Source of the DNA: Incurvaria masculella
Taxonomy: Eukaryota; Arthropoda; Insecta; Lepidoptera; Incurvariidae
NCBI GenBank assembly: GCA_946894095.1
Contig: OX335644.1
Coordinates: 17,031,595 to 17,095,594 of the forward strand
Length of the DNA: 64,000 nucleotides
Direction of reading: 5' to 3'
In this document: positions 20,216 to 32,059 of the stretch, in pieces
Numbering within the stretch: the first letter of the stretch is position 1
Layout: every line of letters starts with the position of its first letter
Translations under genes and position numbers: made by a program
Notes under the pieces: generated by a model
What the model was told of the DNA's origin: nothing
The model's input: only the letters and a program-made list of their open reading frames with translations
Databases searched by the model: none

Positions 20216-22170
20216 GCTATTATTTGAACCGATTGTAATTGGTTTTACTACCATTTGGTACACGGAACAATGTAAACCATAATAATTTACATTTAACTAA
20301 ATTGTAAAATAAATTATGCAAATTTCCGAATATTTTGTTTTTTTATTGGTTCTCATACATGTTTACATGCATACCACAGCAGTGCCACCAGACTCACCAA
20401 AACAGTGAAGTTCAATAAAAAAATGTTTCTCTTATTTATGGGTCTGCGAAAATGTCACATGGCAAAGATTTACTAACATTCTGAATCTTGGTGAATATTA
20501 TTCAACGTTTCTTCGGCTAAGCTCAATAAATAAAAACTTTCTACCTATTTGCCCACTATTTCATCTCGGAAGAATATATTTATCCGTTGTAACAAGTCTG
20601 GGCAATCGAATTTATATTTATAATTTTATTAATAAAACACTGTTTTACCGCACGTAAGAATATATTCTTGTTTGGCGTAAAAAATAGATTTCTTGCATGC
20701 ATTCATATGACTGGCGAAATTATTGGAGTCAAACGAAATTCAATACTACAAATAAAGGTTTAATAAATAATACTTAATTTTTACAGTTTAAATAAGGATC
20801 CTATAGCTACGAAATAAGTGTAACCCGCTGGTGTGTGTACACCAGCGGGTGTACACAACAATAATCGGTGTTATGAAATGGTGATGTTCATTTATTACGT
20901 AAGAAGATTTTTCTACTTTTTTACACGCTATTTCGTAAGCCCAAAATAAGAATTTGCATAGGACTATTAGGAAATCTAAAGATCTTTTTTAAACTTCACT
21001 ACATATAATTCTGGGTCGCTAACAGGTCACGACAGTGAAGAAATATGGAGCTAAAGCAAAATCACCAGAAGAACGAATTAAACCTGTCAGATATCATAAC
21101 ATTATTGCTATTTTTAAAATAAACTGATATATTCCTTAATTCTGCCAATAGTTTAACTTGACGTGTTTTCTTTAAACTCAAAAATACATCTTGAAAGAGA
21201 TGTAAAGTTTCTATAAAATATCCGTGTGAGCGCCCAAGCCTCTCTGGATTGACCGACCGGGTGTTCGTGGAATTTTGGGTGGGTTTCGATAAATGGGCAA
21301 GCGCAAGGCTTGGACTCACCTGGGGCTGCTCTGCTTCTCACAGCACACACGTACACCTACCACTAACGTCACTATGTTCAGGGAGAGGATACACGGAGAG
21401 TGAAATTGTGATAGAATGCACTATGCGGCTGTGACAACAAATTATTGTTGGCAGGGTACATGAAAATAAGTATATGAGAAAAATTGGCAAGGGCTGCGCC
21501 TTTATAAATGTGAGAATGCAAGAGGTAACTCAACATATGTAGGTAGTTTATATGTTACCTAATCTGTGTAGTTAATGGCGCAACTGTAAAGTACTAGTGG
21601 CGCCATCTGTTCGAATTGTATGAACTAAAATAAAATCCAAACACAAACAGTCCAAACAATCCGTCATATCAAATACAAGGAGTATAGGTTTTTCTTACCA
21701 ACCGTGTGTAAAATATTACTAAAAACAATTTTAAGAAAATGTTTTAATTAAAATCTTCAAAAATATTTCATTGAATTATGCAGGACCAATTTGGCGATTC
21801 AAAACCTTATTATAAAGAGTGTGAGCTCCAATTTCTGTATTGTGTGTACAGGTGCGATACGGATCAGTATGATATCTATGTATGAATAGCATCGTAGATA
21901 TCATGAAAATAACAACGGAATTCGGCTTCCAAACATGTCCGGAATGTATTGGTTAATCTGAGTTGCTTTGTTCTTAGAACCCGTAACACAACGGTCATAA
22001 TCGTGTCGGGTCGGGTAAACCCAAACAAACCGAGTTAACTATAAATAAATATACGATATTTTAACAACAATTTTGATATGCAATTAAGGGGTGACATATG
22101 GTGGGAACCATGCCGGTGGGCCATAATATGGACTTTGAGTAAAAGTAGTACAAACGACCGCCTTTTCTAT
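20216..22170. other. AT-rich stretch; short hairpin; possible donor
   Basis: Mostly unassigned. At 20,823-20,850 ACCCGCTGGTGT and its exact complement flank a 4-base loop. At 21,320 on the minus strand GCAGCCCCAG/GTGAGT is a consensus 5' splice donor behind a short open frame, with no matching downstream exon found. Confidence 0.35.
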
Positions 22171-22182
22171 GAACCTGCGGGC

Positions 22183-22467
22183 ATGGATGGCTAACATAAT
22201 ACCCGTAGCCTAACACACCGGTTTCCCGAAGGAATTAGGTACCATACAAGGACCTTCTCTTTATGAGCACAGCTACATTGAACTCGAAATTTTTTATTGC
22301 CGTTTCGACCATCTTTTCATCCAATGTAATGCTACCGACTACAAGCCCATCTTCGGATTTACTCTACGACCTAGTACGGGAAGGGGTCCTACAGTTTTAC
22401 ATGGATTCCGAACCATGGAGCAGCTCACATTCCTGACAAATGAGCTTATCCAACTGAGACAAGATGT
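22183..22467 (-). mobile_element. SINE copy, head degraded
   Basis: The tail (plus-strand GGATGGCTAACATAATACCC), CCCGAAGGAATTAGGTACCA, TTTATGAGCACAGCTACATT and CCGAACCATGGAGCAGCTCA blocks are all present in minus orientation. The copy stops at AACTGAGACAAG before the tRNA-derived head. An extra segment with CAAGCCCATCTTCGG replaces part of the normal CCCGGGCGGG block. Confidence 0.8.
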
Positions 22468-22794
22468 GACATGTTTAATGTTTGAAAATCACTTAATTTT
22501 AATCTTCAATTTAAAATGTGCAATTTTAACAAAGCCATGATTAAAAATAAATCAAACTCTTTTTATTGATTCCATTCTATTGAAAGTCATATTGTATGTA
22601 TTAAAGTAGCTACTTTAATACTATTACCAGCCTGGTATTTTAAATTAAAACAGTGTTGATAATTTTATGTATTTAATGGATACGACATTACCGTTATCTA
22701 ATTAATAAAACATTTTTTAAATTATTAAATCTTCCTTACGTAATAAATGAACAGCCCCACGTTATTTGATAACTTATCATCATTTGACTGTCCG

Positions 22795-22930
22795 CGGCCT
22801 TCACGTGTCCTTGCCACGTGTCTTCCCCCCGTTCCCCCGCGTGGCCCAGCGCCATCACCGCCGACATAGAATCACCGGCCTCGCCGAGCATGTGCTCTCA
22901 AAATGACGAATCCGAGTGTGTAATATACAT
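22795..22930. promoter_or_regulatory. GC-rich patch with tandem E-boxes
   Basis: Two CACGTG E-boxes lie at 22,802-22,807 and 22,815-22,820 with a 7-base spacer, inside a GC-rich patch surrounded by AT-rich DNA. Tandem E-boxes with 6-7 base spacing are known as preferred sites of CLOCK/BMAL-type (insect CLK/CYC) heterodimers. No promoter or exon was identified beside them, so their role is inferred from motif and spacing only. Confidence 0.3.
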
Positions 22931-23439
22931 CTAATGGAGGAAATAAAAAAAAATGCGTTCGTCAATTCAGTTTCCACAGAAACAGACCCTCCAATGCGTG
23001 CGCAATTAAGTTAATACTGGCAACTTTAAGCTCAAATATCTGGCGTTTGGTTTGTAATTTAAAATTAAAACATATTTTAAATTCAAGAACAGAGCTCTCT
23101 TTCGGAATTAGATATTCATTTGTTTTCGCTTCAATTGATTTTATTCTAACATCGTTCTTGTCCACTACAATTGAAAAGGTAAAATATAGCATTCTTTTTT
23201 AATATTGTTCGAAACAAACCGAAAAATTAAGGATTTGTTTGGGATCTGGCCAAAAAATTACTGCAAGTATACCCAACAATTTTCAAACGATGATGGACAA
23301 TCTCGCCATTCATTCAACCAATGAGGCTGGTCAACAGATGGTATAATAGATGTTTTTCGTGTACATATATGAAATAGTTGTACCTTAATTAAAAGGTGGA
23401 GAATAATAGTGATAATAGTTTGCACAGATAGTCAATAAT

Positions 23440-23640
23440 CCATACCTACTAATATTTTAAATGTGTCGGTCTGTTACGTTTTCACGCCTAAGCCGCTGAA
23501 CCGATTTTGATTCAGATACCTTCTGTAAAATAGGGGATGAAAATTTGCATGGGGAACTCAGGGGAAATTCAGGCCGCCATCAGTCAGAAACGACATTGAC
23601 CTGAGCGGATCCGGGTACCTCAGCTAGTTTTAAATAATTT
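23440..23640 (+). repeat. Dispersed 'CCGCTGAACCGATTTTGAT' repeat
   Basis: Starts near CCATACCTACTAATATTTTA, contains AAGCCGCTGAACCGATTTTG and GGGGATGAAAATTTGCATGG, and ends CAGCTAGTTTTAAA. A second end of the same type (GCGAGCGAAGCCGG then CAGCTAGTTTTAAA) follows at 23,735-23,785. I recall this as a common lepidopteran interspersed repeat; no coding capacity. Confidence 0.7.
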
Positions 23641-23959
23641 AGATATCTTCTTTCGGGCAATTTTCAGTTTCTTCTTCGATGTAATAAAAATGAATAACTA
23701 AATGTGCGGCAAAACTCGAGAAGGCTGGAAGTATTCGGCTAATCCCGGCGCGAGCGAAGCCGGACATCTCAGCTAGTTTTAAAATGACTTTAGGATCCAT
23801 AATCTGTATGCTTATCATTTATCGTGGTGACACGAAATTTGAAACGGGTTTTGCAATTTTCCCTAATTATCTAATATCAGTTTTATTTGGTTCATGGAAG
23901 ATAATGTGACATGCACGATTTGGAAAAACCTTAATCCGTGCTTAATCTCGGTGATCGTT

Positions 23960-24000
23960 TCGTAATGCTGACGCAGCAATTTGCAGTTGAGTCAGCGCTG
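23960..24000. promoter_or_regulatory. Candidate Maf/CncC-type site pair
   Basis: TGCTGACGCAGCA at 23,966-23,978 is a Maf recognition palindrome (TGCTGACGTCAGCA) missing one central base, and TGAGTCAGC at 23,988-23,996 matches the NF-E2/AP-1 type core. The sites are 9 bases apart. Chance occurrence cannot be excluded. Confidence 0.25.
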
Positions 24001-24376
24001 GGTTATTGTTAAAGGTGGCGGATGAATCGCCTTGTTCGCCGCGGTCCCCGATAAGACATGTTAAGGGCCCGATAGCACCTGATTACAATCAGTCATGAGT
24101 GAAACCATATTTTATTATTATTATTATACTTATTTTTGAATTTCAAAAAGATGAAAGCATTTTGCAAAAAGGCGATTTTTGAGTAATCGTAAAAAAAATA
24201 TGGAGTCGAACTATTGGATGTAATGCTATATATATTCTGTGCTTGTACTTTTAAAATATAGCTCTTATATGTATTCAAAATCGAAATTAGTTGTGGTTAT
24301 TTTTTTAATATAATTAAATATTGTTTACCTTACGCCGTTATCATCTGATAAGCAATCGATTTTATAGCGGCATTAA

Positions 24377-24720
24377 GTCAGTCAGTCAGTCAGCTTGTTT
24401 GCGTCCACTGCTGGACATACGCCTCGCCAATATTTCTCCAGTACTCCCGGCCCGCAGCGGTACGGAACCACTGCTTTCTGCCAACGCACTTGATGTCGTC
24501 GTCCCACCTGGCGATTGTCTTCCCACACTCCGTTTTCCGGTCCACGGCCGCCAGTGTAGGACACGGTTGCTCTAACGGTCGTCGTCTCTTCAGCTGACGT
24601 GACCAGCCCACTGCCATTTGAGCTTTGCCACCCGGTGTCCAATATCGACTACTTTGGTACGTCGGCGGATTGCCTCGTTACGCACCGATATGTAGCGATA
24701 TTCCCAGCATGACCAGCGAC
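24377..24720 (-). pseudogene. RTE-type LINE, C-terminal end of ORF (fragment 2)
   Basis: On the minus strand two overlapping frames together carry the RTE C-terminal blocks WSRQLKRRRP, ARWDDDIKCVGRKQWFR and IGEAYVQQW. A frameshift splits them, so the copy is dead. The 3' end is a CTGA/TGAC tetranucleotide run (plus-strand CAGTCAGTCAGTCAG at about 24,379). RTE-clade elements characteristically end in short tandem repeats rather than poly-A. The same tail recurs at about 30,325 and 40,105, defining one subfamily. Confidence 0.85.
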
Positions 24721-24904
24721 CTTAAATACCATTTGTGCTGTGTGGGTTCCGGCCCGTAAAAATGTATGTATTTATAATTACAATTTTGTCTATGGGTGCA
24801 TGTCTGAAATAAAAAAAATATATAATTGGCTACACTGTATCTTAAGAACCGACTAAGAGATACGTCGTTCGTGAAACTATCGTCCCTTACTTACTACGTG
24901 GAAG

Positions 24905-25440
24905 GATTAATCCCGCCCAAATCGGTACTGTCAATTTGTCCAAAAGTAATGTTGCTGTGCAATAAAAGGAAGTTCATGGCATGGCACCTATTTCCGCATG
25001 CGGTGTGTTGGGCTAATATCATGACAGTAGGTAGGTGTGTTAAGGTCGGCCCGTAAGCACCTGAAAATTTCGCCTCCCATACAAACGTAGTTTACTAATA
25101 ATTTGAAAACCACTGTTCCAACTTACTTGATATTTAGTATCTAATATTAGGTTACAAATATCTGTGTCTGCATGCCTTTTTTTTCGGTAAATGTATTATG
25201 GGTCAAACCACAGAGAAAACAAAATTCGTGTGAAGATTTTCTTTTTGCATTCATTTCATTCGGTTTGGATTTTTCAAAAAAACAAAAGCATGCAGACACA
25301 GATATTTGTTACCTGATATTAGATATTAAATATCAATTTAAATGGAATAGCGGTTTCCAAATGATTAGTAAACTATGTCTGTATGGGGAGCATAGCTTAC
25401 GGGCCGTTCTTAATAGCAATCCATGTCCAATCACATAAAA
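24905..25440 (+). mobile_element. SINE copy interrupted by MITE-A
   Basis: The SINE body begins at AATCCCGCCC and reaches GCTAATATCATGACAG. It is then cut at TTAA by the insertion 25,044-25,409. SINE sequence resumes after the second TTAA with TAGCAATCCATGTCCAATCA, matching the normal tail. This gives an independent filled-site proof that the MITE duplicated TTAA. Confidence 0.88.
25044..25409. mobile_element. MITE family A, full copy, TTAA target duplication
   Basis: This 366-bp element has flanking TTAA at 25,040-25,043 and 25,410-25,413. Termini are GGTCGGCCCGTAAGC on the left and GAACGGCCCGTAAGC inward from the right. Further inside, both halves share long imperfect inverted similarity (CATACAAACGTAGTTTACTA against TAGTAAACTATGTCTGTATG), as does CTGTGTCTGCATGC, so the element can fold back on itself. 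It holds an open frame of about 88 codons that is also open in the copy at 58,048-58,415. The substitutions between the copies do not favour synonymous sites, so coding is not supported. The superfamily is unknown beyond its TTAA preference. Confidence 0.9.
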
Positions 25441-28079
25441 AAACTTAGAATAAAATATAGAAACAAAGAACAGAATATAATATAAACTTAGAAAAGACGG
25501 AAGTGGCGACCGCAGCTCATCCGTGTATCGATCGTCCAGGATGGTGGGAAAGAAAAGGGTGAGCTAGTCAGCCGACAGGAGGGTATGACTTCGTCACAAT
25601 GCGTCCTTGCCCAAGAAACAATTTAGGCGCACGTAGAGCTCACTTTATAACCTAACGAGAGATATTGACGCTACAGTAGCTAGCTTTTAAGCTTTTGGAG
25701 ACTTAAGAGAGTATGTTCATCAACATTATCACTCGTAACTCTACTACACGACTATAAGAGCGATAAGATGATAAACTAAAATATTAAAAACGTAGAGAGG
25801 CAAATTCGGTTGCTACAATACAGGTAAAGGATCTTGTATTATAGCTTTAAGCAAATATTGTAACTATGAGATCTATATGAGAAGTAAGCATTAGTCATAA
25901 CCTCAACAAGTTCTAACAGGTTCTACAAAGGCTGCAATTGACGGTATCGTTCTTAAATGTCGCTGATTAATTCTTTGCTAACACCAGATGCTTCTAAAGC
26001 GTCACAAATAGCTCTTATGACCGTACATTTGAAATATCTGTCGCTATTTTAGATCATATAGTCTCAAATATAACCTATATATTACTTTAGGTAGAGATTT
26101 AGAGCTATCTAGACCTTTTGTAACTCCTTAAAGCGTTCGTCTGTCCATCTATCTGTATGTCTGTCCATCCGATTTATGCCGATAATATTTTGTAGCATAA
26201 TTAATTGTATTTTTAAATCTATATTTATTTTTAGTTTTCGAGCAATAAATACGAACCCCTAAAAACATGCACATTCGCCCAGCCCATGTTCATCTAACCT
26301 ATAGGTTACTGTTACGTCTGTTATAGCTGCGAAGTCAGTAAACAACTCTGCAATACCACTCTTATAGAGGTGTGCATTTCAGAAGAGCGCCCATTAACGC
26401 CGTACTGTATCTCGAGAAGTTACAATGTTCTGATTAATAGCATAAACCTATACCGCCATTTTAAAGTTATCAAGCGAATTGAAAAATGAGAAATGTGTAA
26501 ACAAAAGCACTACTATAATGATCTATTTTGCTCACTTGTGTTCTAATACTACCACTATGATACTTTTAAACTGGCACAGACATTGTTTTCGTAAATAAAA
26601 ATAAAATTATGCCAACTCCATATGTTAATTAAATATTACACTTCCATAAATAGACAATAGATGACAAGCCCTTCAATTATTTGTTAAAAATACATATACT
26701 TATTCACAGTGTACTTAACTGCGCAATGAAAACACAGGTTGCTAGCGATGGTGCATCAGAAAAAGTTAACAATTATATTTGTCATCCGCCATCACTCACG
26801 ATTACAAATCATTGTTCTGTCATGCATGTTTACCAATCTGCCTGCATGGAAATACAAAACATTTACAATGCCTTATAAAAATATCTCCTGAAGTGCTAAA
26901 AATCTTCATAAAGGTGCTAATATTATCCCCTGAAGCAGTTATAATCGCCTTTTTAGACCATTAATACCATTCAAGAAGTTAATATTCACCTATTTACCGC
27001 CCTCTTAGCGCTTAGACACTTAGACTGGCGCTATTATAGCTCTACTAAAGACCCTAAGGCGATTACAAGTTGTGCCCTTTCCGGGGGTATAGTAGGGTTA
27101 TAGCAAGCTATAACTCCTCTTATTAGCTCTTGGTTACAACCCTAAGACTTGGTTAGCGCTTCTGTGCATCTCTTATAACTTTTCACTTATCGCCTAATGT
27201 TAGTTGGGTGCTTCCGTTAGCATATTATTGTACTTGGTGAAATAATATACTTTGAAAATGAATTCCTCTCTCGTGATGATGAAAACAAAATGCATCACGA
27301 CGTTTAGAATATTCCGATGTGGTGGCAGGAAATCACCAGAGAGAAAAATTGGCGCTCAAAATCTAGATTACTTTGTAGAGCAAATCAATTTGTTTTAGAA
27401 ACATATTTACTTGGGGATGAATGAATTTCAGAACATAAAGGACAAAAACCTTATTTAGAGCCCCAATAAACATGTCATCGAAATATAGGGACTTGCATTT
27501 TATTCGAGATTTATTTAAAAAAATATTAAGTTTTAACTTGAGACCGTTTTTTTTGCGGAATGTATTGACGTATAAATAAACCTAAACAATATAAGTATAT
27601 CTATTATCAAGCACAGTTTTGAGGGAAGAGTAGATAAGGTGTAATGTAAAAAAACCAAAATTTTAAATCGGATTTTGACGAGTTAGCGAGGAAAAAAGGA
27701 CTTCAATGTCTTTTCTGGGTCTCTGGCCGCAAGGCACGATCAATCGTAATAGTGTATACATACCAATAATTAATTCAGGACAACCTAGATAGTCTCATTT
27801 ATGCCCAGAGCCTCTATACTATACGCGACCTGGACTGGCAGGTGTTGCAAAAAGGAAAGCAATTATTCTGTATCGATCTTAGGTTGCGGCTCCCGGACGT
27901 ATCATTAACTCACGGCCGCTGCCTACAACCTAACTCTGCGTCCATTACAAAATAGATCAGTAATGAGCCACACTGGATTGAATTTGTCACAAGCATGGGA
28001 GACCGCCGTGCGTACTGGGGTGCAGAGTAAGTTAAAGTAAATACAAACTAATTTAATTTATACCTTGACTAGTGGCTCC
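25441..28079. other. Non-coding stretch, no family assigned
   Basis: Between about 25,640 and 27,200 the sequence has many short TATAACCT, TAGAGCT and CTTATAG-like words, suggesting a degenerate repeat, but no regular period was found. Around 26,143-26,170 GTCTGTCCATC occurs twice. At 28,021 GTGCAGA/GTAAGT looks like a donor, with no supported exon. Confidence 0.35.
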
Positions 28080-28215
28080 CTGAGCTGTACACCTCGCGAA
28101 TCTGTGTTTGTGAACATTTGATATTAAAAAAAACACAATTTTGCAAAAAACTGGCTCAACTGAAAAATTCTAAATACATATCGAACCTGCTTCCAAAATT
28201 TCACGAGAATTTAAA
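28080..28215 (+). repeat. Dispersed repeat E, copy 1
   Basis: Blocks ACACCTCGCGAATCTGTGTT, GAACATTTGATA, CGAACCTGCTTCCAAAATTT and CACGAGAAT recur at 33,110-33,250 in the same order and, inverted, at 32,583-32,695. Family unknown. Confidence 0.7.
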
Positions 28216-28254
28216 ATACGGAATTTTATACTTATACTTTTAACATATTTATAA

Positions 28255-28376
28255 GAAAAATCAGATTTTACCAAACTAAAATGATGTTCAAGAAGTATGG
28301 TAAAGTGAAATATTTAAAAAAGTGAATTGATATTTGGCGACGAATTCGAAATCACTTTTACCTGAATCGGCCCCCT
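28255..28376 (+). mobile_element. MITE family C, right half
   Basis: Matches the right half of the element at 34,777-35,019: AATGATGTTCAAGAAG, ATTTAAAAAAGTGA, GATATTTGGCGAC and the end TACCTGAATCGGCCCCC. The left half is missing. Confidence 0.7.
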
Positions 28377-28599
28377 GGTAGGGTTGCCGTTTTTGACTGT
28401 TGAAGCTGGTCATGATTCAGATCCCACCTCTCAATATCAGAAACGTGTTACCTCGTTCCAATGTGGTGTGTAGATTGTCAGATACATCCGGTGTTTTAAT
28501 TTAAGGATCAGCCTAATTATTTTACACATATATTTAATAATATTTAATTTTCTTTGACTACACGGACCACTAAGCCAATCGTCTCGCCATCGTGTGGTC

Positions 28600-28700
28600 T
28601 CGCGGAGTGGAAAGGAGCATACGCGTGCGAGGGTGAGTGTGAGGGTGTGTGCGAGGGTGTGGGAGAGGGTGCCTTTGTGTGTGTGAAGTGAGTGAGGAGT
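28600..28700. repeat. Low-complexity GTGTGAGGGTG tract
   Basis: Purine/GT-rich tract with imperfect copies of GTGTGAGGGTGTGTGCGAGG. The open frame on the opposite strand here is a by-product of this composition. Confidence 0.7.
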
Positions 28701-29394
28701 AGGGTGGGACCAGATTAATGGAACGGAAACGAATTGTGAGAGCGTTCTCGGTCGAGCACGCAAATCTGTTTTGGCTTTCGGACCTTTCTAGGCGTGAGCC
28801 TATGTCCGCACTTTATTATAGGTAACCTTTCAGACCGAAGGCCTGTCGAACCTACGAACTTTTCGAAGCTTCGTTTTGTAAATATTATTTATCTTTAGAG
28901 TTCGCGAAGCTTCTCTAACTAGAAAGCTTTGGTTTGGTTCGACTGGCGTGTACATTTACCTTTTCTATTTATTTTAGGTTTAACACTCTATGCGTTCCAA
29001 CAAAAATCACAAATTATCCGTAACAAGCGAACAATAAGAATGATAACCACCAGATACTAGACTTACTCTGAGTGAGTGTCTACTGAGTGGGAGTCTACTA
29101 CAGTAAAAGTAAAGAGAAACAATATTTAAAATTTTAAATTTAATCTTTCGTTTTTTAATATGAAAATAGTACGAAATATTGCAGTAATATTGTGAAAGCC
29201 GTATCATGAATTTACTGGTAAAATTGAAAACATTCGTTTTATTGCCGATCGATTATATTTCTTACAATATTGCTAGAAATATCATTAATAGCTTACAATA
29301 TTGTCGAAAACCCGAGGTGCAGAATCGACCACCGCTGCATCGAGGTATTCTGAAATCTGTATCGATCCGCGACAATGACTGTAAGACTCCATGA

Positions 29395-30345
29395 GAATAC
29401 CCAACCCATCCTCCTTGGTAAAGGCGTAAGGGGTATGTGATCTCACCCAAGCTCTGTCACCAACGCATTGGAAGATGTGTTCAAGACGCTTGAATGGGAC
29501 AATATAGGTATCAACGTTAATGGAGATTTCCTCAGTTATCTTCGCTTCGCCGATGACACTGATCTTCTGTCAATTTCCCAAGTTCAGTTTCAGACCATGC
29601 TGGAAGACCTTTATAAACCATCGATAAAGGTAGGTCTGAAGATGAATCGGGACATTACTAAGGTCATGGGCCGAGGGTATGACGGGAGTACAACTAGTTA
29701 TCGACGGAGAAGTGATCGAACAGGTTAAAGAGTACGTATATCTCGGTCAAATTCTGCGGCTTGGTAGTAGACCTCTATCCTCCGTGATAAGGACTGACTA
29801 AGGAGGTTGAGCGACGGATTTAACTGGGTTGAACTGCCTTCGGAAAGCTCAAATTCGCTCTGAGGTCTGACATTCCGCAAGATTTAAAGAGCCGAATATA
29901 TGACCAGTGCGTCCTCCTGGTTATGAAGTACGGGTGTGAAACATGGACTCTGACGATCACCGTTGTCCAAAGGTTGAAAGTTGCTCAGCGAGAAATGGGA
30001 GCGAGCCATGCTGGAAATATATCGCTACGGGACATGGTGCGTAATCAGGCAATTCGCCGACGGACCAGAGTAGTCGATATTGGACACCGGGTGGCTAAAC
30101 TCAAATGGCAATGGGCTGGTCACGTCAGCCAAAGAGACGACGACCGTTGGAGTAATCGTGTCTTGCACTGGCGGCCGTGGACAGGAAAACGGAGTGTGGG
30201 ACTATCCGCCTGGTGGGACGACGACATCAAGTGCGTCGGCAAAAAGCAGTGGTTCCGTACCGCTGAGGGCCTGGAGGACTAGAGAAAAATTTGAGAGGCT
30301 TATGTCCAGCAGTAGACGCAAACACGTTGACTGACTGACTGACGG
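29395..30345 (+). pseudogene. RTE-type LINE: decayed reverse transcriptase to 3' end
   Basis: This is the longest retrotransposon remnant. In order it shows a GVRxGxVISPKL-like block near 29,425, ALEDVFKTLEW, the catalytic palm motif as FADD (LRFADDTDLLS) near 29,545, the post-palm VKEYVYLGQ block near 29,735 in another frame, LRSDIPQDLKSRIYDQC near 29,875, YGCETWTL near 29,930, RVAKLKWQWAGHVSQR near 30,090, WWDDDIKCVGKKQWFR near 30,215 and a TGAC-repeat tail. These are the landmarks of RTE-clade ORF2. At least two frameshifts and a stop break it, so it is inactive. The endonuclease domain and RT motifs before GVR are missing, so it is 5'-truncated. Confidence 0.9.
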
Positions 30346-31019
30346 ACGCCGTTTCCCCAGAGGGCTAGGCTGAGATGATAGATGCGGTACAATAACAGTA
30401 TACTTCCTTCCTGCCTTTAACAGGCATACAAGTCTTCATGAATGCTCCTCCATTACGGGTGCTAATTTGACCTTAATGTTAATGTCCTATATAAGTTCTT
30501 CTCGGTCGTTCGGGCATGCCAATTGCACTGAAATCAGAAAATAAAATTGTTAGAATTTATGTTTCCTGCCATTATACCGTAGGATCTGTAAGTAAAGTGA
30601 ATTCAGTGCATTGTGGCTATGGCAAGGTGGTATGAAAAGTTAAAATTTATGATATTTTTTTATGATATAATCATTCAACTCGCAGGATCCCTACGGGAAC
30701 CCATATTCCATTTCCAACTGATTGTTGAAATACATACCTCTTCTTTCATACGGGACAGCAATCAATGACAAATGCACTCGATTTTACTTTTTTAAGATAA
30801 AATATAATCTTATCTTATAAATAGTACAAAATCTAGAAAAAAAAATTGCTATCATAAATTTGGTTATTTCTAAATTTTAATAACTATGTGGGTAATCACA
30901 TGGATTGCGTTCAAGTATTTACAAGAGTTTATCTGCGACATATTCCTAGATTAATACACTTATTTTTTCTTTGCAGTATAGGTTCAGACTCCTTCGAATT
31001 TAATAGTCAACTGTATTAA
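30346..31019. other. AT-rich; ends in an acceptor-like tract
   Basis: No repeat identified. At 30,958-30,978 CTTATTTTTTCTTTGCAG is a very good 3' splice acceptor directly upstream of the GC-rich patch at 31,020, but the first frame after it has stops. Confidence 0.4.
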
Positions 31020-31320
31020 CGTTGTGTATCCAAAAACAATAGAATGCCAACCACGCCGCCGCCACTGTCGACAGAGGGCTTTGCGAACACAATTAATACT
31101 CCACCGACGCCGCCGTCCAAATACTTCCGCTCGCTTACACGATAGGTCGACGGGCTTGCTTTGGTCGACTCTTTTATCCAGCGAGCATAAAAAGGCGGGA
31201 GTATCAACTGGAACTCGTCTGTACGGGGGCGGCAGAGCCACTGTTACATGCAGTGGCAGCAGCGCCGGCGAGGGAGTTTGCTTACGAATGGGGAAGAAAA
31301 TGCAAAGCTTATTGTAGGTG
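31020..31320. other. GC-rich patch with promoter-like features
   Basis: This CpG-rich patch contains CATAAAAAGGCGGGAG at about 31,188 with TCAACTGGAACTCGT 20 bases later, resembling a TATA box and initiator, and then TTACATGCAGTGGCAGCAGC, which resembles the LTR-to-leader junction of some LTR retrotransposons. Open frames exist on both strands with no recognised domain. It may be a solo LTR remnant, a host promoter or first exon, or neither. Confidence 0.3.
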
Positions 31321-31569
31321 TCGCATTAGCGACCCCACTTCAGAAATGTCAAAACTGTAATTTTTGTCATATTTGTTTCACGGGATTTTAGACTTTTTTT
31401 AGTACTCCACGATGCAGTTTGAATAAGGTTTGGGAAAAGACGAGCTTTTCTCTGTCTTAAAACTAATTTTATTTCAAAATAATAGACCAGCACAACGTTT
31501 CAAATAAAATATTAGAGGTTATGGTATTGTGATATTTTCTTTCCCGCGACTTTATTTGATTGATTAGGA

Positions 31570-31830
31570 TAAAGTGCATTTCGTCACGAATGCGAGCTGC
31601 TCCATGGTTCAAAATCCATGTGAAATCCCCCCCCCCCCGGTCGGGTTGGTACCATCACATTGGAACGTAGCGGCAATGAAAAAAAATTCCTCGTTTTCCA
31701 TCCAGTTCATAGTAGCCGTGCTCATAAAGGGAATGCCCTGACATGGCACCTAATTCCTTCGGGGATGTGGTGTATCATAACTGTAGTTTTATGGTATTAG
31801 CCATCCATGTCAGGTTCTATAAAGAAATAA
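31570..31830 (+). mobile_element. SINE copy with a 12-C homopolymer
   Basis: Blocks GTCACGAATGCGAGCTGCTC, GGTTGGTACCATCACATTGG, GAACGTAGCGGCAATG, GACATGGCACCTAATTCC and TTAGCCATCCATGTCAGG follow in order. The usual CCCCTACTAGGTGGTAGGG segment is replaced by 12 consecutive C at 31,627-31,638. The tRNA-like head is missing. Confidence 0.85.
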
Positions 31831-32059
31831 TTAAAAAAATCAAAATAAAAAGGCAGAACTGTCTTAAAACTAGAATTGCATTATTTGTTGTAGGTTCGAC
31901 ACAGACGCACGGATATATATTAGAGCGTAGGTAACATTAAAATAATGTGATAAAGGACTCTTTTCAATAATAGGAAACGAAACCGTTCTATGTATAGTGT
32001 GAAACCCGTCGAAATCCATACTATCGACGCATGATTGATGAAGTGTCTGCGCCTTGCGA

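Noticed and set aside
28437..28763. 108-codon minus-strand frame rich in His, Thr and Leu
   Set aside because: Created by the GTGTGAGGGTG low-complexity tract.
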